From assembly GCF_030730945.1 (NCBI RefSeq), contig NZ_JAVAMS010000002.1:744001-808000 (forward strand): a stretch of DNA of 64,000 nt, written 5' to 3'. Made by a program: the position numbers and the translations under genes. Every line of letters begins with the position of its first letter. Within the stretch, counting starts at the first letter, position 1. The notes below the pieces were generated by a model. The model worked only from the letters and a program-made list of their open reading frames with translations, had not been told where the DNA came from and ran no database searches. Below are positions 1 through 9,419 of this stretch, piece by piece. This DNA comes from Aurantiacibacter poecillastricola. Its GTDB lineage: Bacteria > Pseudomonadota > Alphaproteobacteria > Sphingomonadales > Sphingomonadaceae.

Positions 1-1262
1 GCGCGCTGGAGAAGGCGGGCATCCCGATCCTCGGCACCAGCCCGGACGCCATCGACCTTGCCGAGGACCGCGAGCGGTTCGCCAAGCTGGTCAACAAGCT
101 GAAACTGAAGCAGCCCGACAACGGCATCGCCTATTCCGAGGACGAGGCGCTCGCCGTGGCCCATCGCATCGGTTACCCGGTGCTGCTGCGTCCCAGCTAC
201 GTGCTGGGCGGTCGGGCGATGGAGATCGTCGATGGCGATGCGCAGCTCATCAACTACATCAACACCGCCGTGGAAGTCTCAGGCGACAGCCCCGTGCTGG
301 TCGACCAGTATCTGCGCGACGCGGTGGAGTGCGATGTCGATGCGCTGTGCGACGGCGAGCAGGTGGTGATCGCGGGCGTCATGCAGCATATCGAGGAAGC
401 GGGCGTCCACTCTGGCGACAGCGCCTGCAGCTTGCCGCCCTACAGCCTGCCGCAGGACATCATCGACGAAATGGAGCGCCAGGCCGTGGCGCTGGCCACC
501 GCGTTGAAGGTGCGCGGCCTCATGAACATCCAGTTCGCGGTGAAGGATGGCGAGGTTTACCTGATCGAGGTGAACCCTCGCGCCAGCCGCACCGTGCCCT
601 TCGTCGCCAAGGCCAGCGGCTCGCAGATCGCCAAGATCGCTGCACGGGTCATGGCGGGCGAAAAGCTGGCGGACCTGCCGAAAATCCGCCGCGACCTGGA
701 TTATGTCGCGGTGAAGGAAGCGGTGTTCCCCTTCGCGCGCTTCCCCGGCTCCGACCCGGTGCTGACGCCGGAAATGAAGTCCACCGGCGAGGTGATGGGC
801 ATCGACCGCGATTTCGCCACAGCCTACACCAAGTCGCAGATCGCCGAGGGCAGCGTGCTGCCGAAATCGGGCACCGTGTTCGTGTCCGTGAAGGACAGCG
901 ACAAGGCCGCAATCACGGCTTCCGTGCAGCAACTGGTGGACGCGGGCTTCCAGATCATCGCGACCGGCGGCACCGCGCAATACCTCTCCGAACAGGGTCT
1001 GCCGGTGGAGCGCGTCAACAAGGTGGCCGAGGGGCGCCCGCATATCGTCGACAAGATCAGCGATGGCGAGGTGGCGCTGGTGTTCAACACCACCGAGGGC
1101 TGGCAGAGCCACAAGGACAGCCAGTCCATCCGCGCCTCGGCGCTGGAAATGAAGGTGCCCTATTACACGACCGCCGCCGCTTCGGCTGCGGCAGCCCAGG
1201 CGATTGTCTCTGTGAACGCGGATGAACTTGAAGTGCGTTCGCTGCAGGACTATTATGGCTAG
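1..1262 (+). CDS. carB: Carbamoyl-phosphate synthase large subunit, C-terminal part (5' truncated by window)
   Basis: The reading frame is open from base 3 and the start lies outside the window. The product makes carbamoyl phosphate from bicarbonate, ATP and ammonia delivered by CarA, feeding pyrimidine and arginine synthesis in the cytoplasm. What is visible is the second ATP-grasp half ([18 protein letters not shown] is the family signature), followed by the methylglyoxal-synthase-like allosteric domain ([24 protein letters not shown]). It ends in LQDYYG at TAG 1260-1262. About 420 codons of the roughly 1100 usual for the family are present. greA follows on the same strand after about 100 bases. 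Identification is firm from sequence alone. Confidence 0.97.
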   Translation, partial: ALEKAGIPILGTSPDAIDLAEDRERFAKLVNKLKLKQPDNGIAYSEDEALAVAHRIGYPVLLRPSYVLGGRAMEIVDGDAQLINYINTAVEVSGDSPVLVDQYLRDAVECDVDALCDGEQVVIAGVMQHIEEAGVHSGDSACSLPPYSLPQDIIDEMERQAVALATALKVRGLMNIQFAVKDGEVYLIEVNPRASRTVPFVAKASGSQIAKIAARVMAGEKLADLPKIRRDLDYVAVKEAVFPFARFPGSDPVLTPEMKSTGEVMGIDRDFATAYTKSQIAEGSVLPKSGTVFVSVKDSDKAAITASVQQLVDAGFQIIATGGTAQYLSEQGLPVERVNKVAEGRPHIVDKISDGEVALVFNTTEGWQSHKDSQSIRASALEMKVPYYTTAAASAAAAQAIVSVNADELEVRSLQDYYG

Positions 1263-1299
1263 GACCTAATCCACTCTCCCACCATTCCGGTCCTTTCAG

Positions 1300-1313
1300 C
1301 CGCCCGCGGGCGG
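1300..1313 (+). terminator. GC palindrome after carB, possible terminator
   Basis: CCGCCCGCGGGCGG is a perfect 14-base palindrome lying 37 bases after the carB stop and before greA. A T-run (TTTT) occurs about 10 bases later, which is too far for a classical intrinsic terminator. It could be a weak terminator, an attenuating structure or simply GC-rich spacer. Confidence 0.3.
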
Positions 1314-1358
1314 GGCAGGGTCGTTTTGACGGGATTGCATAGAAAGCAGGGTATACAG

Positions 1359-1826
1359 ATGCAGAAAGTGCCGATGCTCGCGGAGGGCTACGAGAAGCTG
1401 ACCGCAGATCTCAAGGCATTGCGCGACGAGCGCCCGCGTATCGTCGATGCGATCGAGGAAGCGCGCGCCCACGGCGACCTCTCGGAGAACGCCGAATACC
1501 ATGCGGCGAAGGAGCGGCAGGGCCAGGTCGAGGCCCAGATCGCCGAGCTGGAGGACAAGACGAGCCGCGCACAGATCATCGATCCCGCCACGCTTTCGGG
1601 CGACAGGGTCGTGTTCGGCGCCACTGTCACCGTGCTGGACGAGGATGACAAGCCGCTCACCTACCAGATCGTGGGCCAGGCAGAGAGCGATGCCAAGAAG
1701 GGCCGTATTTCCTACGAAAGCCCGCTGGCGCGCGCCCTGATCGGCAAGAGCGTTGGTGATGAAGTGGAAGTCACCGTGCCCAGCGGCGAGAAGTTCTACC
1801 TGATCGACAAGATCGAGTTCAAGTAG
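1359..1826 (+). CDS. greA: Transcription elongation factor GreA
   Basis: GreA binds in the RNA polymerase secondary channel and stimulates cleavage of backtracked transcripts. The 155-residue product has the N-terminal coiled coil with the acidic tip region ([20 protein letters not shown]) and the C-terminal FKBP-like domain ([20 protein letters not shown]). The frame extends upstream to a TTG at 1326, but the ATG at 1359 ([14 protein letters not shown]) matches the usual GreA N-terminus and length. It follows carB in the same direction, a common pairing in alphaproteobacteria. Nothing is unusual in the protein. Confidence 0.95.
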   Translation: MQKVPMLAEGYEKLTADLKALRDERPRIVDAIEEARAHGDLSENAEYHAAKERQGQVEAQIAELEDKTSRAQIIDPATLSGDRVVFGATVTVLDEDDKPLTYQIVGQAESDAKKGRISYESPLARALIGKSVGDEVEVTVPSGEKFYLIDKIEFK

Positions 1827-1886
1827 GGCTATAATCGGGGGAGGGGCAGCAGGCCTTTGGCCGCTGCGCCCATACCCCGCCGGTGC

Positions 1887-2126
1887 TTATTTGCCGGGCA
1901 GGTCCGGCTCGAGCAGCTTGTGCAGGTGGACGATGACGTATTTCATCTCCGCATCGTCGACCGTGCGCTGTGCCCAGCCGCGCCACGCTTCCTCTGCGCT
2001 CGCATAGTCGGGGAAGAAGCCTACCACGTGAATGTCCTTCAGGTCCTGGAACTCCGCACCGCGGGGATCGGTGACGCGGCCTCCCATTACGAGGTGGAGA
2101 AGCTGGTGGTCGTGCTCTTCGGACAT
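1887..2126 (-). CDS. DUF4170 family protein
   Basis: A 79-residue cytoplasmic protein with the DUF4170 pattern: LHLVMGGRV near the N-terminus, then VVGFFPDYASAEEAWRGWAQ and MKYVIVHLHKLLEP at the C-terminus. The family is widespread in alphaproteobacteria and has no established function. The gene stands alone, convergent with greA, and its ATG is close to a purine-rich stretch. The family call is by recognition of the motif order; the function is unknown. Confidence 0.8.
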   Translation of the reverse strand: MSEEHDHQLLHLVMGGRVTDPRGAEFQDLKDIHVVGFFPDYASAEEAWRGWAQRTVDDAEMKYVIVHLHKLLEPDLPGK

Positions 2127-2252
2127 TGAGGGGCCTTTCGCTGGCTGAATGAGAAATCCCCTCGCGCTCTAAGCCATGCTGGCCGGAGCGCAAGGGGACA
2201 ATAGCGCCACCTGTTCAGGGGCGTGACGAACGCGTGGGTTCGGTTGGTCGGA

Positions 2253-2744
2253 TCAGTGACGCCGGAAGGCGCGAGCGATCTTCTTGCCGGTTTCGCGGCT
2301 GGCGATGCGGGCGGCATCCCCGGCGCGGTCGGCCTGGTAATTGGCATCGCGGCGGATTGCGCGGGCGCGGTCACCCACGGCATCGCCGAGGTCACCGGCG
2401 CGGCGGGCGCCGGCGCGGCCGATATCCTTGGCATCGCCCAGCAGTTCTTCGGCGAAGGACGAGGCAATCTCGGCCCCGATAGCGGCGAGGCCTACTGCCT
2501 TGGCGCCGCCCGTTGCGGCAGCGCGACGAGGGCCCTTGAACATGCCAGCCACGAGAATGCCGAGCGCAACACCGCCTGCAGCAGCTGCCAGCGGATGCTC
2601 CTTGACGAAGTCGGTGAATGCGTCGCCGGCATCGGATGCCTTCGCCTTCACGCGTTCGGTGGTGGATTGTTCGGACTTGGCCCGTTCGCGGGCCTGAGCG
2701 GCGGCGATGCGAGCCTTGATTTCTGCGCGTTTCGGATCGTTCAT
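2253..2744 (-). CDS. Membrane-anchored DUF883-like (YqjD/ElaB-type) protein
   Basis: A 163-residue protein with a charged, Ala/Lys-rich helical N-terminus. A hydrophobic segment follows (HPLAAAAGGVALGILVAGMF, about residues 50-69), and then a long basic amphipathic C-terminal region. The 'KEHPLAA..GVALGILVA' stretch resembles the inner-membrane anchor of the YqjD/ElaB family, though here it is central rather than C-terminal. It is the last gene of a four-gene minus-strand set (2253-4194). In E. coli related proteins are stationary-phase, membrane-located and ribosome-associated; applying that here is inference. Confidence 0.6.
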   Translation of the reverse strand: MNDPKRAEIKARIAAAQARERAKSEQSTTERVKAKASDAGDAFTDFVKEHPLAAAAGGVALGILVAGMFKGPRRAAATGGAKAVGLAAIGAEIASSFAEELLGDAKDIGRAGARRAGDLGDAVGDRARAIRRDANYQADRAGDAARIASRETGKKIARAFRRH

Positions 2745-2762
2745 GGAGAATCTCCAGTAAGT

Positions 2763-3149
2763 CTAAGTGTTTCTGTTGAGGAAGGAACGGGCATCGTCGG
2801 TGATGTGTTCCGCCATTTCGGCAGCGCGGTCGGCAGCCTCTTCGAGTGCGCTCTTGTCGTGGAACATCGCGTAGACTGCGTCCGCCAGCCGGTCGCGGAA
2901 GATCCAGGCGATCAGCGCCAGGATCCCGACGGCCAGACCCGTCCCCACTTCGGTGCGGTGCGTGTCGGCATATTCGGCGGCGTTCTCTGCAATATCCGCG
3001 GCACCATCCTTGGCGCGGTCCGCCATTCGTCCGCCGAGGCCCTTTTGCGACATGTCGCCCTTTACGAACGCGATGTCCGCCTTGACCAGGCGCTTTGCTG
3101 CATCGCGCAGCACGCGGTCTTCGTGCAATTGGTATTCAAGGTCAGCCAT
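2763..3149 (-). CDS. Small membrane protein of the YqjD/YqjE-like set, unknown function
   Basis: A 128-residue protein with an amphipathic N-terminal half (AAKRLVKADIAFVKGD). A single hydrophobic segment (VGTGLAVGILALIAWIF, about residues 67-83) is followed by an acidic amphipathic tail. Its start overlaps the stop of the upstream gene by 8 bases, so translation is probably coupled. I do not recognise a named family beyond general similarity to DUF883-type membrane anchors. Its place between a holin-III-like gene and a YqjD-like gene suggests a shared role at the inner membrane. Confidence 0.55.
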   Translation of the reverse strand: MADLEYQLHEDRVLRDAAKRLVKADIAFVKGDMSQKGLGGRMADRAKDGAADIAENAAEYADTHRTEVGTGLAVGILALIAWIFRDRLADAVYAMFHDKSALEEAADRAAEMAEHITDDARSFLNRNT

Positions 3150-3606
3150 GATCGCCCGGCTCCTCTCCCGATTTCATCGCCGACATCATGGATTGCCAGT
3201 TACCCGCCGCCTTGCGCACGAATAAATAGGCACCCAGAAGCAGGCCGAGTACCACTACGGCAGTTGCTCCCCATGCAGTGATCAGCGGGGTGAGGGCGAT
3301 GATCAGCCCGACCGTCAATCCGATGGTCGCGAGTACGGCGAGATACGCCGCGACGACGCCGAAGGCGACGGTCTTCTTTACCCTGTCAGCGACAAAGCCA
3401 GCGCGGGTCTTCTGGTAGGACAGTTCGGCATCGAGATACGTTTTCGCGTCCTCGATCAACGCTTCCAGATCGTCTCCAAGAGAGCGGGTGTCCGCAGCAT
3501 CATCTGGCGGGGGCGCCGGATCATGCCGCGGACGTTCGTGTATCGCAGCGTCCTCGTTGCGGGCGTGCAACGGATCGACGCCTCTCGTTTCGTCCCGGAC
3601 CTGCAC
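3142..3606 (-). CDS. YqjE-like (holin superfamily III) membrane protein
   Basis: A 154-residue protein. The N-terminal 40 residues are polar and Pro/Asp-rich. A helix (LIEDAKTYLDAELSYQKTRAG) follows, then two hydrophobic segments (about 77-100 and 106-128). This arrangement matches the YqjE/'putative holin-X' family, which despite its name is mostly a housekeeping inner-membrane family and not phage lysis. The neighbouring DUF883-like genes reproduce the E. coli yqjD-yqjE pairing. No lysis enzyme is nearby. The upstream gene ends 6 bases before this start. Confidence 0.6.
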   Translation of the reverse strand: MQVRDETRGVDPLHARNEDAAIHERPRHDPAPPPDDAADTRSLGDDLEALIEDAKTYLDAELSYQKTRAGFVADRVKKTVAFGVVAAYLAVLATIGLTVGLIIALTPLITAWGATAVVVLGLLLGAYLFVRKAAGNWQSMMSAMKSGEEPGDHG

Positions 3607-3612
3607 CGGGCT

Positions 3613-4194
3613 TTAGCGGAACAGGCGTGCGAAGAAGAAGCCGACCAGCGCAGCGAGACCGACAGCGGTCGCGGGGCTCTTGCGGATGGCTTCGCGCGAT
3701 TCCTCGGCCAGTTCATCGATGGACTTTTCGTCGAGCTTACGGGCGTTGTCCTGCAGGGAGCGCGACGCGTTGCGGGCATAGTCGCCGTATTTCGGGCCGA
3801 GCTTCTCGTCGAGAGTTGCGCAGTTCTCGTCGATCACACGCGACAGACCGGTGAGCGCTTCGCTTGCCATGTGCTTGCCGTCATTGGCGAGCGTGCTGGC
3901 CTTGCCGCGCGCATCGGTCTTCAAGCCTTCACCGCGAACCTTCGCCTCGCTGCGATAGGCGCCGACGCGTTCCTTCGCCTCGTCACCCAGTGCAGCAGCA
4001 CCGGCCTTGGCTTCGTTGAGCGCTGCGCTGAAACGTGACTTGGCTTCCTGCGTATGCGGAGAGCCGGTCTTCGTGGTGGTCGTATCCGAAGTGGTGGTGG
4101 TGGTCCCCACGCCCGTTCCCTCGGCCGTCTTGGCGGCGGGGTCGGCAGCGGGAGTGGTTACGGGAGCGGTGGTGGGGGTAGCGGGCTTTGCCAT
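3613..4194 (-). CDS. DUF883-like YqjD/ElaB-type protein with Thr-rich N-terminus
   Basis: A 193-residue protein, first of the four-gene minus-strand set. It begins with a low-complexity Thr/Pro/Ala segment (residues 1-45, including TTTTTSDTTTTKTG), continues as a long Ala/Lys/Glu helix, and ends in the typical DUF883 anchor (AIRKSPATAVGLAALVGFFF-ARLFR). The ATG at 4194 (MAKPATP) is preferred over 4218 because it has an AAGGGAAAAG-type purine stretch upstream. It is divergent from eno across 145 bases. The C-terminal anchor supports the family; the expected role is inner-membrane stress or stationary-phase function, by analogy. Confidence 0.65.
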   Translation of the reverse strand: MAKPATPTTAPVTTPAADPAAKTAEGTGVGTTTTTSDTTTTKTGSPHTQEAKSRFSAALNEAKAGAAALGDEAKERVGAYRSEAKVRGEGLKTDARGKASTLANDGKHMASEALTGLSRVIDENCATLDEKLGPKYGDYARNASRSLQDNARKLDEKSIDELAEESREAIRKSPATAVGLAALVGFFFARLFR

Positions 4195-4249
4195 TGTCTT
4201 TTCCCTTCCTGGGTTCACGGAGTGTCCCTCGATTGTATTGTGGGGCTAA

Positions 4250-5626
<1,377 letters not shown>

Positions 5627-5638
5627 CCGGGGCTGGGG

Positions 5639-5881
5639 CTATCTGTTCTTCGGATGGAACCAGTACTGCCAGACGCCCCACGCGTTGATGAGCAGCAGCA
5701 CGAAGTTCATCGCCGCAATCGGCATGGAGCCCCCGGTCAGGCCGGAAACGATCCACGTGATCGAAACGGCGCAGAAGAGCACGAAGCCCCACGCCGTGGC
5801 GCGCCTGCCGAGGTCGAATGCGATAAGGGAAGCAGCCAGCATCGTGCCGATGGCGGCGACCCATTCAAGAGGTCCGTTCAT
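5639..5881 (-). CDS. Small integral membrane protein, unknown function
   Basis: An 80-residue protein that is almost wholly hydrophobic, with about three predicted membrane segments (WVAAIGTMLAASLIAFDL, WGFVLFCAVSITWIVSG, IAAMNFVLLLINAWGVWQYW). The ATG at 5881 (MNGPLEW) is chosen because the 15 codons upstream of it look non-coding (Cys/His/Pro-rich). It ends 12 bases after the convergent eno stop. I do not recognise a named family. Its compact three-helix layout resembles many uncharacterised alphaproteobacterial proteins. Confidence 0.6.
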   Translation of the reverse strand: MNGPLEWVAAIGTMLAASLIAFDLGRRATAWGFVLFCAVSITWIVSGLTGGSMPIAAMNFVLLLINAWGVWQYWFHPKNR

Positions 5882-6107
5882 TCCGCTTGAAGCGCAGCAA
5901 TGTGATGGCGGTTCCCTGCCGAACAAATATTAGTCTCGAGGCGAGCAGGAATGTGCACACTGGGGTGTGATGCTTTCCTACACGTTGTCTCAAGGGGCAG
6001 AAAGCCCATTCCTGCAGGAAACGTATCCCTGCGGGCCTTTTCACGCACTTGCGCGCCCCGACAGTGCACTAGCGCTCCCTACAGTAGGCGCGCAGTTCAC
6101 AGGGGCG

Positions 6108-7073
6108 CTATGCAGTTTCGAACGAGTTGGTCAGCTTCTCGACCTGTCGATCGCTCAGCTCCAGCCGCGTGAATTCCAGCAGCGTTTCCAGCTGTTCGAC
6201 AGTCCTCGCGCTGGCGATGGGCGCAGGAATGCCCGGTTGCCGAGCCAGCCAGGCGAGGGCGATGGCAGGGAGGCTCGCACCGGTCTCGCCAGCCACCTCA
6301 TCCATCGCAGCGAGGACCGGTGGACCGGTCTCGATGTAGTCCTTCACCCGGTACGACCGGTCGCCCTGTTCGAAATCCTCCGCCTTGCGATACTTCCCGG
6401 TGAGATAGCCCGCAGCGAGACCGAAATAGGGCAGCATCGCGATACCGCGCGAGGTGCACAACTGCTGCAGGTCTGCACCATAGGAGCCGCGCGATACCAG
6501 ATTGTATTGGTTCTGAAGCGCCGTGAAAGGCGTCTTCCCCTCGGTATCGGCATAGTCCAGCGCCGCGCCAAGCCGTCCGGCCTGGAAGTTTGACGCCCCC
6601 AACGAGCGGACCTTGCCGGTCGCCACCGCGCCGTCGAACGCGTCGACAATGGCTTCGACGGGCAGTTCCTCGTAGTCCCGATGGGCATAGTAGAGATCGA
6701 CATAATCGGTCTGCAACCGTTCGAGCGATGCATCGAGATGCGCCAGGACTTCCTCGGGCCGATAGAGGTCCGGGTCGCCCATCGAGCCCGGATTCGAGGG
6801 CTTCTTCTTGCTGAGCATCCCCGTCTTCGTATGGATACGCATCTCGCCGCGCACTCCGCGCGAGGAGAGCCAATTGCCGAGGTATGCTTCGGACTCGCCA
6901 CCCTCATGCCCGTCGATCCACGCCGAATAGACATCGGCGGTATCGATCATCCGCCCGCCCGCCTCGTAGAAAGCATCGAGCACGGCAAGGCCTTCGTCCC
7001 CGTCGGCAGTCCAGCCGAACACGTTGCCGCCCAGGACGAGGGGGATGCCGGCCATGAAACCGTGGTCGCTCAT
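6108..7073 (-). CDS. Aldo/keto reductase
   Basis: A 321-residue NAD(P)H-dependent oxidoreductase of the aldo/keto reductase fold. The catalytic tetrad is visible: Asp44 (MIDTADVYS), Tyr49, Lys83 (IHTKTGM) and His131 (YYAHRD). Later, LGASNFQ and [20 protein letters not shown] segments form the cofactor site, with a putative phosphate-binding ARTVEQL. Its ATG overlaps the ribH stop by 4 bases (ATGA), so it is probably co-transcribed with ribB-ribH. The substrate is unknown. Nothing in the sequence ties it to riboflavin synthesis beyond position. Confidence 0.85.
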   Translation of the reverse strand: MSDHGFMAGIPLVLGGNVFGWTADGDEGLAVLDAFYEAGGRMIDTADVYSAWIDGHEGGESEAYLGNWLSSRGVRGEMRIHTKTGMLSKKKPSNPGSMGDPDLYRPEEVLAHLDASLERLQTDYVDLYYAHRDYEELPVEAIVDAFDGAVATGKVRSLGASNFQAGRLGAALDYADTEGKTPFTALQNQYNLVSRGSYGADLQQLCTSRGIAMLPYFGLAAGYLTGKYRKAEDFEQGDRSYRVKDYIETGPPVLAAMDEVAGETGASLPAIALAWLARQPGIPAPIASARTVEQLETLLEFTRLELSDRQVEKLTNSFETA

Positions 7074-7489
7074 GCGAACTGCTCGCGCAATTCCAGCAGG
7101 CGCATGGCGGCTTCGGCAGCCTCTCCGCCCTTGTTCTTCTGGGCCGGGTCGGCGCGGACGAGCGCCTGCTCCTCGTTCTCGGTGGTGAGGATTCCATTGC
7201 CGATGGGAATGCCATCCATCGTCAGCGCCATGATTGCGCGGGCACTTTCTCCGGCAACGATCTCGAAGTGATAGGTCTCTCCGCGAATCACGACGCCGAT
7301 GGCGACGAAGCCGTCATACTGGCCGCTCTCGGCGGCGAGGGCGATGGCGCCCGGCACCTCCAGCGCGCCCGGCACAGTGAGCACATCGGCGGAGTGCCCG
7401 GCATCCTCCAGCGCGGCCTTTGCGCCACCGATCAGCATGTCGTTCAAATGCCCGTAGAAACGGGCCTCGACGATCAGGAAGCGGGCCAT
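7070..7489 (-). CDS. ribH: 6,7-dimethyl-8-ribityllumazine synthase
   Basis: Condenses 3,4-dihydroxy-2-butanone 4-phosphate (made by RibB just upstream) with 5-amino-6-ribitylaminouracil, the penultimate step of riboflavin synthesis. The 139-residue protein has the family core [10 protein letters not shown] and [14 protein letters not shown], with the conserved His in the latter. The ATG at 7489 shares one base with the ribB stop (TGATG). A TTG three bases earlier is an alternative start. The C-terminal [20 protein letters not shown] is typical. Confidence 0.95.
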   Translation of the reverse strand: MARFLIVEARFYGHLNDMLIGGAKAALEDAGHSADVLTVPGALEVPGAIALAAESGQYDGFVAIGVVIRGETYHFEIVAGESARAIMALTMDGIPIGNGILTTENEEQALVRADPAQKNKGGEAAEAAMRLLELREQFA

Positions 7490-8802
7490 CAAGCGTTCTC
7501 CTCAAGACGAATCGGCTTCTCGCCGACGATGGAGAGGCCATAGCCGTCCAGCCCGACAAGGGAATGGCTGGTATTGGTCAGCAGCACCATGTCGCGCACG
7601 CCAAGTTCGGTGAGGATCTGCGCGCCGACGCCGTAATCGCGCTGCTCCTCCGCCATCGGTCCTGCATCGCTGGGCGGCTGTTTCCCCAGTGCGCGCACGG
7701 CTTTCGAGGCGTAGTCCCGGTTGGGCTTGTTGATGAGCACGACGACGCCCGAGCCTTCTTCGGCAATCAGCTTCATGGCCCCTTCCAGCAAGCCGCACCG
7801 CTCTCCCTCGCGGGCGAATACGTCGTCGAAAATCGAGAGGGCATGCATCCGCACCAGCGTGGGGGAGGCAGGGTCGATATGGCCTTTGACAAGCGCGAGG
7901 GTCTCGCCCTTCGTAGCGGTGTTGTAAAAGCTGATCGCGCGCCAGTCCGCGCCCCACTTGCTGGTGAAACGCTGTTCCTCGCGCTTCTCCACGATGTGGT
8001 CGTGCTGGCGGCGATAGGCGATGAGGTCGCGGATGGTGCCGATCTTCAGTCCATGCTTGCGGCCGAAGCGGATAAGGTCCTCAAGCCGGGCCATCGTGCC
8101 GTCCTCGTTCATGATCTCGCAAATCACGCCGCTGGGGTTGAGCCCGGCAAGCCGCGAGATGTCGACGGCCGCCTCGGTATGCCCGGCGCGAACCAGGACG
8201 CCGCCTTCGCGGGCTACGAGGGGGAAGACGTGGCCGGGGGTAACGATGTCATCCGCGCCCTTGCCGGCATCGATGGCGACGGAGACGGTGCGCGCCCTGT
8301 CTGCCGCGCTGATTCCGGTGGTCACGCCCTCGCGCGCCTCGATCGCGACGGTGAAGGCGGTCTCGTGCCGGGTGCGGTTCTTGCGGCTCATCAGCTCTAG
8401 CCCGAGAGCATCGACGCGGGCGCGGGTGAGGGCGAGGCAGATCAGCCCGCGGCCATGCTTCGCCATGAAGTTCACCGCATCGGGCGTTGCCATCTGGCCG
8501 GGGATGATGAGGTCGCCCTCGTTCTCGCGGTCCTCGTCATCCACCAGGATGAACATGCGACCGTTGCGCGCTTCCTCGATGATCTCCTCGATCCCGACGA
8601 GCACCGGCGTCTCGTCATTGTCGGTAAGGAACCGGTCCAGCTTGCCGAGCGTATCGGCGGTCGGGTTCCAGCCATCCTCCAGGCAATCGCGAAGTGTATT
8701 GGCATGGAGACCGGCAGCGCGGGCGAGACCGGCGCGGGTCATCTTTCCTTCCGCGAGCAATTCGCGGACTCTGGCAATGGTGATGTCGTTCATGCGGTGC
8801 AT
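7489..8802 (-). CDS. ribB: HTH-RibB fusion: 3,4-dihydroxy-2-butanone-4-phosphate synthase with degenerate RibA-like C-terminus
   Basis: The 437-residue protein has three parts. Residues 1-60 form a helix-turn-helix of Cro/C1 appearance ([19 protein letters not shown], then [15 protein letters not shown]). Residues 65-270 are DHBP synthase, with acidic motif [11 protein letters not shown] (88-98) and [11 protein letters not shown], converting ribulose 5-phosphate to DHBP plus formate. Residues 280-437 resemble GTP cyclohydrolase II ([17 protein letters not shown]), but only Cys336 remains of the three zinc cysteines ([20 protein letters not shown]), so cyclohydrolase activity is unlikely. Start 8802 (ATG) or 8793; neither has a strong ribosome site. 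Heads the ribB-ribH-AKR operon. No FMN riboswitch is recognisable upstream. Confidence 0.92.
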   Translation of the reverse strand: MHRMNDITIARVRELLAEGKMTRAGLARAAGLHANTLRDCLEDGWNPTADTLGKLDRFLTDNDETPVLVGIEEIIEEARNGRMFILVDDEDRENEGDLIIPGQMATPDAVNFMAKHGRGLICLALTRARVDALGLELMSRKNRTRHETAFTVAIEAREGVTTGISAADRARTVSVAIDAGKGADDIVTPGHVFPLVAREGGVLVRAGHTEAAVDISRLAGLNPSGVICEIMNEDGTMARLEDLIRFGRKHGLKIGTIRDLIAYRRQHDHIVEKREEQRFTSKWGADWRAISFYNTATKGETLALVKGHIDPASPTLVRMHALSIFDDVFAREGERCGLLEGAMKLIAEEGSGVVVLINKPNRDYASKAVRALGKQPPSDAGPMAEEQRDYGVGAQILTELGVRDMVLLTNTSHSLVGLDGYGLSIVGEKPIRLEENA

Positions 8803-8804
8803 GT

Positions 8805-8822
8805 ATCACAGTATGATGTGAT
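8805..8822. promoter_or_regulatory. Perfect inverted repeat upstream of ribB, candidate operator
   Basis: ATCACA-GTATGA-TGTGAT is a perfect 6-6-6 inverted repeat three bases before the ribB start, in the divergent region with the flavin reductase gene. A further ATCACAT half-site lies at 8837-8843. RibB itself begins with a DNA-binding-type helix-turn-helix, so autoregulation is a reasonable inference. The half-site order is opposite to a CRP site (TGTGA..TCACA). Confidence 0.4.
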
Positions 8823-8897
8823 CGCAAGTGCAGCCCATCACATTGTCGCTGCAAATTCCCCCTTGCACAGCGACTCGCGAATGCCCAAAGAGCGTCC

Positions 8898-9419
8898 ATG
8901 AGCGATGTAGGACAGAGCCACGAAGAGCTGGTCGACGCCTTCCGTGAATCGATGCGCCACGTCGCCTCGACCGTATATGCGGTCACCACGCTGGACGGGG
9001 GAAATCGCTACGGGATCCTTGCAACTGCAGTGAGTTCGCTGAGTTTCGAGCCTCCCTCATTGCTTGTCTGTGTCAACCGTACCGCGTCCCTGCACGACCC
9101 GCTGGAAAGGGCCGAGCGCTTTTGCATAAACGTACTGGGGCTCGGCAATCGGGATGTGGCGGAGCACTTCATGCTGCCTCGGGCCGACCGCTTCGCCGTG
9201 GGCGAGTGGGTGGACGAGCACGGCGTACCAGTGCTCGCCACCGCACAGTCCAGTCTCGTTTGCCGCACAGCCCATCGGCACGAATTCGGTACCCACACGA
9301 TTTTCATCGGCGAGCTGCTGGCCGCAAAGCATCGAGAGGATGCGACGCCGCTTACCTATTTCGATCGCGACTACATCGATATCAGCCGCGCCCCGCAGCG
9401 TGCTCCTGACGCGGACTAG
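8898..9419 (+). CDS. Flavin reductase domain protein (HpaC/RutF-like)
   Basis: A 173-residue flavin reductase-fold protein, likely using NAD(P)H to reduce FMN or FAD, or binding FMN itself. Visible features are the early FRESMRHVASTVYAVTT segment, the flavin-binding ILATAVSSLSFEPPSLLVCV loop with conserved Ser/Pro, and RFCINVLGLGNRDVAEHF. Later CRTAHRHEFGTHTIFIGEL contains the His of the family signature (GTHTIFIG). It is divergent from ribB across about 95 bases, and this proximity fits flavin metabolism. No monooxygenase partner gene is adjacent. Its stop overlaps that of the convergent protease gene. Confidence 0.82.
   Translation: MSDVGQSHEELVDAFRESMRHVASTVYAVTTLDGGNRYGILATAVSSLSFEPPSLLVCVNRTASLHDPLERAERFCINVLGLGNRDVAEHFMLPRADRFAVGEWVDEHGVPVLATAQSSLVCRTAHRHEFGTHTIFIGELLAAKHREDATPLTYFDRDYIDISRAPQRAPDAD

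Noticed and set aside
2223..3281. A 352-codon plus-strand frame through the membrane-anchor genes
   Set aside because: Composition is unlike protein, it crosses several minus-strand gene boundaries, and there is no ribosome site.
3142..3606. Phage lysis holin
   Set aside because: The family name includes holin, but no endolysin or other phage genes are nearby and the context matches E. coli yqjE.
6009..6020. TTCCTGCAGGAA palindrome between the small membrane gene and the aldo/keto reductase gene
   Set aside because: It is a perfect 12-base palindrome but lies at the 3' side of the reductase gene with no T-run, so neither an operator nor a terminator is supported.
6072..6090. Possible terminator hairpin after the aldo/keto reductase
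   Set aside because: The stem (GCGC..CCTA/TAGG..GCGC) contains a bulge and no T-run follows in the direction of transcription.
8805..8843. Possible CRP site upstream of ribB
   Set aside because: CRP sites read TGTGA-N6-TCACA. Here the half-sites are in the reverse order, and the only TGTGA..TCACA arrangement has a spacing of 16.
8793..8898. FMN riboswitch ahead of ribB
   Set aside because: The gap to the flavin reductase gene is only about 95 bases, which is too short for a full element, and no conserved core sequence is visible.
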